Assembly: GCA_947628975.1 (NCBI GenBank)
Contig: CANRBW010000125.1
Span: 1-5,059, forward strand
Source: an uncultured Oscillospiraceae bacterium
GTDB lineage: Bacteria > Bacillota > Clostridia > Oscillospirales > Oscillospiraceae
Reading direction: 5' to 3'
Length of the DNA stretch: 5,059 bases
The notes below the pieces were generated by a model. The model saw nothing but the letters and a program-made list of their open reading frames with translations. It ran no database searches and was not told the origin of the DNA. Below, in pieces: positions 1-3,863 of the stretch (within the stretch, counting starts at the first letter, position 1; each line of letters starts with the position of its first letter). Made by a program: the position numbers and the translations under genes.

Positions 1-379
1 GCACGCCGTCGTAGCCGAAGAACTTGCGCAGCTCCAGGTTGCACCAGTGGTACATGGGGTTGCCGATGGCCATTTGCAACGCCTGGGCGAACTTCTCCAA
101 CCGCTCCTTGCCCGGCTTGTGGCCGGTGATGTACTCCTCGTCGATGCCGTGGGAGCGCATGACCCGCCACTTGTAGTGGTCGCCGAAGAAGGTGCCGTCC
201 GGGTTCTCGCCCCCCAGCCAGACCTGGCACAGGTCCTCGAACTTGCGGTTTTCGTAGATCTCCCGGGGCGGGATGTGGCAGTGGTAGTCGCAAAGGGGCA
301 TCTTCTCGGCGTAGTCGTGGAACAGGTGCTTGGCGGTCTCGGTCTCCAGAAGGAAGTCCTTGTCCATAAACGGTTTCAT
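1..379 (-). CDS. uxaC: Glucuronate (uronate) isomerase, N-terminal part; gene runs off the left edge
   Basis: This gene encodes the cytoplasmic isomerase that converts D-glucuronate to D-fructuronate and D-galacturonate to D-tagaturonate, the first step of bacterial hexuronate catabolism. Only 126 codons (plus one base) of a protein usually near 470 residues are present. The translation opens MKPFMDKDFLLETETAKHLF, close to the remembered openings MTPFM of E. coli UxaC and MEPFM of B. subtilis UxaC. The motif DYHCH (residues 31-35) supplies the HxH metal ligands (H33, H35) of this amidohydrolase-related fold. GDHYKWR (66-72), RSHGIDEEYITG (75-86) and AIGNPMYHW (104-112) are family signatures. 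About nine extra residues (57-65, GENPDGTFF) lie just before GDHYKWR. The ATG at 379-377 is chosen because it matches family N-termini and has a strong ribosome binding site; a second in-frame ATG at codon 5 is less likely. Family assignment is very secure; completeness cannot be judged. Confidence 0.95.
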   Translation of the reverse strand, partial: MKPFMDKDFLLETETAKHLFHDYAEKMPLCDYHCHIPPREIYENRKFEDLCQVWLGGENPDGTFFGDHYKWRVMRSHGIDEEYITGHKPGKERLEKFAQALQMAIGNPMYHWCNLELRKFFGYDGV

Positions 380-386
380 AGGGAAG

Positions 387-395
387 CTCCTCTCC
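387..395 (-). promoter_or_regulatory. Ribosome binding site of uxaC
   Basis: On the minus strand GGAGAGGAG ends seven bases before the ATG at 379. It is a near-ideal Shine-Dalgarno sequence at normal spacing, and it fixes the uxaC start at the first of two nearby ATG codons. Confidence 0.85.
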
Positions 396-416
396 ATAAT
401 TTCTCGGTCGGGAAAA

Positions 417-461
417 GATACCACCATGATACCACATCCGCGCCAGCGGCGTGGTATACTA
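417..461. promoter_or_regulatory. Cluster of TGGTAT half-sites in the uxaC leader (candidate GntR/UxuR-type operators)
   Basis: Two identical octamers GATACCAC lie at 417-424 and 428-435, exactly 11 bp apart, about one helical turn. An inverted copy, GTGGTATA, is at 451-458. The stretch 452-461, TGGTATACTA, differs at one base from TGGTATACCA, the core I recall for the E. coli UxuR/ExuR hexuronate repressors (GntR family, FadR subfamily). Lying between the likely transcription start and the uxaC start codon, these sites suit a repressor roadblock or looping with the upstream site at 513-545. The same bases could also act in RNA: in the uxaC transcript ATACCAC (from 451-457) can pair with GTGGTAT (from 429-435), with an inner CCGC/GCGG stem. 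Sequence repetition is observed; the regulator is inferred. Confidence 0.5.
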
Positions 462-478
462 TGCCATCCCTCGCGGTT

Positions 479-493
479 CCCGGCGAAGCCGGG
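479..493. repeat. Small perfect hairpin with GAA triloop in the uxaC leader
   Basis: CCCGGC and GCCGGG flank the three bases GAA on the plus strand (TTC on the minus strand), a 6-bp stem. The plus-strand core GCGAAGC is known as an unusually stable DNA mini-hairpin. The element lies between two groups of operator-like half-sites. There is no T-run after it on either strand, so it does not look like a terminator. Confidence 0.45.
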
Positions 494-512
494 GGCAACG
501 GCGGCATCCATG

Positions 513-545
513 TGGTATAACATCCACTCTTTGGATATTATACCA
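513..545. promoter_or_regulatory. Near-perfect inverted repeat over the uxaC -10 box (candidate operator)
   Basis: TGGTATAACATCCA (513-526) and TGGATATTATACCA (532-545) form inverted arms of 14 bp matching at 13 positions, around the five-base spacer CTCTT. The right arm, read on the minus strand, begins TGGTATAAT, which is also the proposed extended -10 box of uxaC. A protein bound here would therefore block the promoter. The single mismatch becomes a G-U pair in a minus-strand RNA, so a hairpin is also conceivable, but the proposed start site near 530 would remove most of one arm from the transcript. This favours a DNA operator. Which regulator binds is inferred from similarity to GntR-type TGGTATACCA sites. 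Confidence 0.6.
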
Positions 546-565
546 TCCGGCCGGGGAAAGCGCAA
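537..565 (-). promoter_or_regulatory. Candidate sigma-A promoter of uxaC
   Basis: On the minus strand TATAAT lies at 542-537, preceded by TGG, giving an extended -10 (TGN) element. At 17-bp spacing the -35 position reads TTGCGC (565-560), of which only TTG matches consensus. The extended -10 may compensate. Transcription would begin near 530, giving a leader of about 150 bases before uxaC that carries further operator-like half-sites. Confidence 0.6.
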
Positions 566-602
566 GAGGCACCTTGTCCATTTTACCCAAATTTTCCCCG
601 GC
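550..602. repeat. 10-bp perfect inverted repeat flanking the uxaC -35 side
   Basis: GCCGGGGAAA at 550-559 is the exact reverse complement of TTTCCCCGGC at 593-602, with 33 bases between. The left arm lies within the uxaC promoter spacer and the -35 box is just inside the loop. A related sequence, GCCGGGGAG, recurs at 662-670 between the promoter boxes of the divergent ABC gene. It could be a second regulator site or simply reflect G/C-rich composition. No T-run follows, so it is not a terminator. Confidence 0.35.
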
Positions 603-655
603 TCCCCCCGGAAACACCGGGCAAAAAAACGGAGAAGCGGCTCCGGGGCGGCAAA

Positions 656-685
656 TTGACAGCCGGGGAGGTGGGGGACTATAAT
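656..685 (+). promoter_or_regulatory. Consensus sigma-A promoter of the ABC transporter gene
   Basis: TTGACA (656-661) and TATAAT (680-685) both match consensus perfectly, separated by 18 bp. Transcription should begin near 691-693. The TTG that opens the longest reading frame of the ABC gene is the -35 box itself, so that start cannot be used; translation must begin downstream, at the ATG at 758. There is no TG extension before the -10. Confidence 0.88.
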
Positions 686-691
686 GGAGAC

Positions 692-739
692 GCCCGCCGG
701 GGGCCGCCGCGAAGCGGCCCGGCCGGCGCGGAGGCGGGC
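692..739 (+). promoter_or_regulatory. Foldable GC-rich 5' leader of the ABC transporter mRNA
   Basis: From the predicted transcription start, GCCCGCC (692-698) can pair with GGCGGGC (733-739), enclosing GGGCCGC (701-707) pairing with GCGGCCC (714-720). An alternative inner fold is GCCGC-GAA-GCGGC (706-718), again with a GAA triloop. The outer arm ends one base before the ribosome binding site. Such a leader could affect RNA stability or ribosome access. Chance pairing is a serious alternative in sequence this rich in G and C. Confidence 0.35.
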
Positions 740-740
740 A

Positions 741-748
741 GGGGAGAG
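741..748 (+). promoter_or_regulatory. Ribosome binding site of the ABC transporter gene
   Basis: GGGGAGAG ends nine bases before the ATG at 758. It supports that ATG over the TTG 102 bases upstream, which falls in the promoter -35 box. Confidence 0.75.
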
Positions 749-757
749 TGGGTCGGG

Positions 758-2542
758 ATGGGAAAGAGAGAGACCGTGCTTCGGACGGGGAAGAAGCTGT
801 TGGGGCTCCTGCCCCGGCGGCAGAGGCCGCGCTTTGTTCTGATCGCGCTGCTGCTGGGGGCGTCGGCCGCCTTCAGCCAGGTCACGCCGCTGGCGGTGGG
901 CTACCTCACTGACCGGGTCCTCCGGGCCCCGGACGACGCCTTCCTCTCGGCCCTCCCCGCCCTGGCGGCCATCCTGGCGGCCGCCGTGATCGGGGAGGGG
1001 ATCAAGGTCGCCCGCCGCCTGCTGGTGGAGGACGCCGCCACCCAGACCGAGAAGAACGCCCGACAGCGGGCCGCGGCCTCCCTGCTCCGGGCCCCGCTGG
1101 CCTACTTCCGGGGCCATATGACCGGCAACATCCAGGGGCGGCTGAACCGCGGGCTGGAGGGGGCGACGCGGCTGGTGAAGCTGACCCTCATGGACCTGGC
1201 CCCCGCCGTGGTCACCGGCCTGGCCGCCATCGTGACCATCTTTGTCCGTCTGCCGGCGGCGGTGGCCTGCCTGGTGATCCTGGTGATCCCGGTGGGGATC
1301 CTGCTGGTCCTGCGGCAGATCGCCACCCAGCGGGGGATCCGGGTGGAGCTGATGGAGAAAAAGGCCGACCTGGACGGGACCATGGTGGAGCTGTTGGGCG
1401 GCATCGAGACCATCCGCGCCCTGGACGGCGCCCAGGCGGAGGAGGAGCGTCTGCTGGTCCGGGCCGAGCGCCTGCGGCAGAAGGAGATGCGCCACCACCG
1501 GGCCATGGCGGGCTACGACTGCCTGAAATTTCTCAACGAGGCGGTGTTCAGCGTTCTGACCATCGGCCTGTCCGTCCTGCTGGCCTCCCGGGGGAGGATC
1601 TCCGCCGGGGCGGTGCTCACCGCCTACCTCTGCTTCACCCAGCTCACCGGGCCCCTGCGGGAACTGCACCGCATCCTGGACGAGTACGCCGAGTGCGCGG
1701 TGCTGGCGGAGGACTACTTCCGGCTGCTGGAGCTGCCAGTGGACTTCTCCTACCGGGACCCCGCCCCGGCCGCCCAGCCCGCGGAGGGGGCCGCCCAGGG
1801 GGAGATCCGGGTCCGGGACCTGCGCTTCGCCTACCCGGAAAAGCCGGAGCGGGCGGTGCTGAAGGACCTGAACTTCACCATCCCCGCCGGGACGCTGGTG
1901 GGCATCGCGGGGCCCAGCGGCTGTGGCAAGTCCTCCCTAATCAAGGTGCTGGACAAACTGGAGCCGGCCCAGGGGACGGTCCGCCTGGGCGGGGAGGACC
2001 TGGCCGCCCTCTCCCGCCGGGAGCTGGCCGAGCGGGTCGCCCTGGTGCCCCAGACGCCGTTTTTGGTGGCGGACACCGTCTTCCGCAACATCTGCTACGG
2101 GGCGCGCCGGGAGGTCACCCAGGCGGAGGTGGAGGAGGCGGCCCGGCGGGCCAACATCGCCCAGGACATCGAGGGGCTGCCGGGGCGGTATCAGTTCCAG
2201 CTGTCGGAGGGGGGACGCAACCTCTCCGGCGGCCAGCGCCAGCGGATCGCCCTGGCCCGGATCTTTTTGCGCAAGCCCCGCGTGCTGATCCTGGACGAGG
2301 CCACCGCCGCCCTGGACAACACCTCGGAGCGGTGGGTCCAGCGGGAGATCGAGCGGCTGAAGGAGGAGACGGGGATGACCGTCCTGGCCATCGCCCACCG
2401 GCTGTCCACCCTGCGGGACTGCGACGAGATCCTGGTGATGGACCACGGGGAGATCGTCCAGCGGGGGACCTACGCGGAGCTGGAGCGGGCCCCCGGCCTC
2501 TTCCGGGAAATGGCCCACGGCGCCCCGGCGGAGGAGGGGTGA
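758..2542 (+). CDS. Half-size ABC exporter (fused membrane and ATPase domains)
   Basis: This 594-residue protein belongs to the MsbA/BmrA/MdlB-like type of ATP-driven exporters of lipids, drugs or peptides in the cytoplasmic membrane; its substrate cannot be read from sequence. The membrane domain (about 1-335) has hydrophobic segments near 26-46, 58-80, 143-185 (two) and 258-300 (two). The ATPase domain (about 348-594) has an A-loop tyrosine Y359, Walker A GPSGCGKSS (385-393), Q-loop Q432, signature LSGGQ (489-493), Walker B VLILDE (509-514) with catalytic E514, D-loop ALD and switch histidine H547. All catalytic residues are intact, so a homodimer is possible; many relatives are paired heterodimers, and no partner gene is in view. 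The X-loop reads QLSEGG (481-486), divergent from the usual TEVGERG. The ATG at 758 is chosen from the promoter and ribosome binding site. It diverges from uxaC and converges on the tRNA unit. Confidence 0.93.
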   Translation: MGKRETVLRTGKKLLGLLPRRQRPRFVLIALLLGASAAFSQVTPLAVGYLTDRVLRAPDDAFLSALPALAAILAAAVIGEGIKVARRLLVEDAATQTEKNARQRAAASLLRAPLAYFRGHMTGNIQGRLNRGLEGATRLVKLTLMDLAPAVVTGLAAIVTIFVRLPAAVACLVILVIPVGILLVLRQIATQRGIRVELMEKKADLDGTMVELLGGIETIRALDGAQAEEERLLVRAERLRQKEMRHHRAMAGYDCLKFLNEAVFSVLTIGLSVLLASRGRISAGAVLTAYLCFTQLTGPLRELHRILDEYAECAVLAEDYFRLLELPVDFSYRDPAPAAQPAEGAAQGEIRVRDLRFAYPEKPERAVLKDLNFTIPAGTLVGIAGPSGCGKSSLIKVLDKLEPAQGTVRLGGEDLAALSRRELAERVALVPQTPFLVADTVFRNICYGARREVTQAEVEEAARRANIAQDIEGLPGRYQFQLSEGGRNLSGGQRQRIALARIFLRKPRVLILDEATAALDNTSERWVQREIERLKEETGMTVLAIAHRLSTLRDCDEILVMDHGEIVQRGTYAELERAPGLFREMAHGAPAEEG

Positions 2543-2567
2543 GGCGCAAGGGACGCGCAGGGGACGC

Positions 2568-2602
2568 AAAAAGCCGGGGCAAGCATTCGCTTGCCCCGGC
2601 TT
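2568..2602 (-). terminator. Intrinsic terminator of the serine tRNA unit
   Basis: A perfect 14-bp inverted repeat (2571-2584 with 2589-2602, loop ATTC) is followed on the minus strand by TTTTT (2572-2568). The stem begins at the final A of the encoded CCA end of tRNA-Ser(GCU), leaving no spacer. On the plus strand only TT follows the stem, so it would be a poor terminator for the converging ABC gene, which ends 28 bases before it. Confidence 0.9.
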
Positions 2603-2693
2603 GGCGCAGAAGGAGAGATTTGAACTCTCGCGCGGCTCAACACCGCCTACTCCCTTAGCAGGGGAGCCCCTTCGGCCACTTGGGTACTTCTGC
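2602..2693 (-). tRNA. tRNA-Ser, anticodon GCU
   Basis: This 92-base gene encodes its own CCA and decodes AGC and AGU. The acceptor arms are GCAGAAG (2693-2687) and CTTCTGC (2612-2606), then discriminator G and CCA (2604-2602). The anticodon arm is CTCCC, loop CTGCTAA, GGGAG, with the anticodon at 2659-2657. A long variable arm (GGCGGTGTTGAGCCGC) is diagnostic of serine tRNAs. The T arm is GAGAG-TTCAAAT-CTCTC. It lies 31 bases downstream of tRNA-Ser(UGA) and is probably processed from the same transcript. Confidence 0.95.
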
Positions 2694-2721
2694 GTGGCGA
2701 AGAAAACACACGGAAAACGGG

Positions 2722-2811
<90 letters not shown>

Positions 2812-2837
2812 AAGTAGGCCGACCAGATGCAACAAGT

Positions 2838-2866
2838 ATTCTAGCATACCTCCGCCGAATTGTCAA
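2838..2866 (-). promoter_or_regulatory. Extended -10 promoter of the two serine tRNA genes
   Basis: On the minus strand TTGACA (2866-2861) and TAGAAT (2843-2838) are separated by 17 bp, with TGC directly before the -10, giving an extended -10 element. Transcription would start near 2831, about 20 bases before tRNA-Ser(UGA). The -35 box is enclosed by a 6-bp inverted repeat, TCCGCC (2851-2856) and GGCGGA (2867-2872). A strong promoter suits a stable RNA gene. Confidence 0.88.
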
Positions 2867-2936
2867 GGCGGAACTTTTGACCGGCGTGCCCCGGCCTTTT
2901 GGGGCGTCTCGCCGCGGGGCCGGGCCGGGCCCCGGC

Positions 2937-3863
2937 TCACTCCGGGGCGGGGGGAGGGCCCTCCGCCGGGCCGGCCAGCAGCCGGGCCATGTCGGCGGGG
3001 AGGGGCTGGGTGAAGGCCAGGCGCGCGGCGGTGACGGGGTGGAGGAAGGAGAGGTGATAGGCGTGGAGGGCGGGGCGGGAGAGGAGCGCCCGGTCCTCCG
3101 CGCCGTAGAGGAAGTCCCCCACCAGAGGGTGGCCCAGGTGGGCCAGGTGGACCCGGATCTGGTGGGTCCGGCCGGTGTCCAGCACCAGGCGGACCAGGGC
3201 GTAGGGCCCGTGGAGGGACAGGGTCTCGTAGTGGGTCACCGCCCGCAGGCCCAGGGGGTGGACCTGGTGGGCGATGGCGGAGGCGGGGTCTTTGCGGATG
3301 GGGGCGTCCACCGTGCCCGCGGGGGGCGTGGGCGCGCCCAGGGTCAGGGCCAGATAGGCCCGGCGGAAGCCGGGGGTGTGGAGCTGGTTTTTCAGGGCGG
3401 TCTGGGCGCTGGGGTGCTTGGCCGCCACCATCAGCCCGGTGGTGCCCCGGTCCAGGCGGTGGACGGGGTGGAACAGCGTCCCGGCCTGGCCGGTCTGGGC
3501 GTAGTGCCAGAGCAGGAAGTTCCCCAGGGTGTCGGTCTGCTCCGGCACCACGGGGTGGACCAGCACCCCCGCCTGTTTGTTGAGGACCACCAGGTGGTCG
3601 TCCTCAAAGACCAGGTCCAGCGGGCCGGGGGCGGGGAGGAGCCCCGGCTGCCTGGCGGGGTCGTCCACCGCCACGTCCAGCACCTGGCCGGGGGAGACGA
3701 GGGCGCTCACGAAGGCCCTCTGCCCGTCCAGCAGGATGCCGTCGGGGAGCCACTTGATCCGGCGGAGGACACTGCCGGTGAGGCCCAGGCTCTGGCGCAG
3801 GACCGCGTCCACCCGCATCCCGGCCTGGTCGGGGGTGACGGTACAGGTCAGACGGCGGCTCAC
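2937..3863 (-). CDS. RluA/RluD-family RNA pseudouridine synthase
   Basis: This 308-residue cytoplasmic enzyme converts specific uridines in RNA, most often 23S rRNA, to pseudouridine. Residues about 10-66 fit an S4-like RNA-binding domain (GMRVDAVLRQSLGLTGSVLR). The catalytic domain begins near 80; VLNKQAGVLVHP (93-104) and HRLDRGTTGLMV (135-146) are signatures, with D138 the expected catalytic aspartate. GRTHQIRVHLAHLGHPLVGD (231-250) and LHAYHLSFLHP (266-276) complete the fold. Length is normal for the family. It starts at GTG (3863-3861) within a GTGA overlap with the GH13 stop codon, and there is no strong ribosome binding site, which points to translational coupling. The exact target uridine (RluD, RluC or YlyB-like) cannot be assigned, so no symbol is given. 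No clean terminator is seen after its stop; a 7-bp stem at 2915-2934 lacks a T-run. Confidence 0.93.
   Translation of the reverse strand: MSRRLTCTVTPDQAGMRVDAVLRQSLGLTGSVLRRIKWLPDGILLDGQRAFVSALVSPGQVLDVAVDDPARQPGLLPAPGPLDLVFEDDHLVVLNKQAGVLVHPVVPEQTDTLGNFLLWHYAQTGQAGTLFHPVHRLDRGTTGLMVAAKHPSAQTALKNQLHTPGFRRAYLALTLGAPTPPAGTVDAPIRKDPASAIAHQVHPLGLRAVTHYETLSLHGPYALVRLVLDTGRTHQIRVHLAHLGHPLVGDFLYGAEDRALLSRPALHAYHLSFLHPVTAARLAFTQPLPADMARLLAGPAEGPPPAPE

Noticed and set aside
607..621. CCCGG-AAACA-CCGGG hairpin as a terminator
   Set aside because: The stem is only 5 bp. On the plus strand it is followed by an A-run and on the minus strand the T-run precedes the stem, so it has the wrong polarity.
47..684. 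Overlapping plus-strand open frames across the left end
   Set aside because: The left part is antisense to uxaC, whose translation is unmistakable on the minus strand. The rest lies in repeat- and promoter-rich intergenic DNA, shows no recognisable protein and has no suitable ribosome binding site.
684..686. ATG just after the ABC promoter -10 as a start of an upstream frame
   Set aside because: It overlaps the -10 box, so it precedes the predicted transcription start, and it has no ribosome binding site.
656..757. 34-residue N-terminal extension of the ABC transporter from a TTG start
   Set aside because: The TTG is the -35 hexamer of a consensus promoter and would not be in the transcript. 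The extension is low in hydrophobic residues and GC-driven, and a good ribosome binding site precedes the ATG at 758.
2568..2602. Terminator hairpin as the ABC gene's own terminator
   Set aside because: Only two T residues follow the stem on the plus strand, while a five-T run follows on the minus strand. It is assigned to the tRNA unit, although weak bidirectional action cannot be excluded.
2915..2934. CGGGGCC/GGCCCCG stem as terminator of the pseudouridine synthase gene
   Set aside because: No T-run follows it on the minus strand and the surrounding bases are uniformly G/C-rich, so chance pairing is likely.
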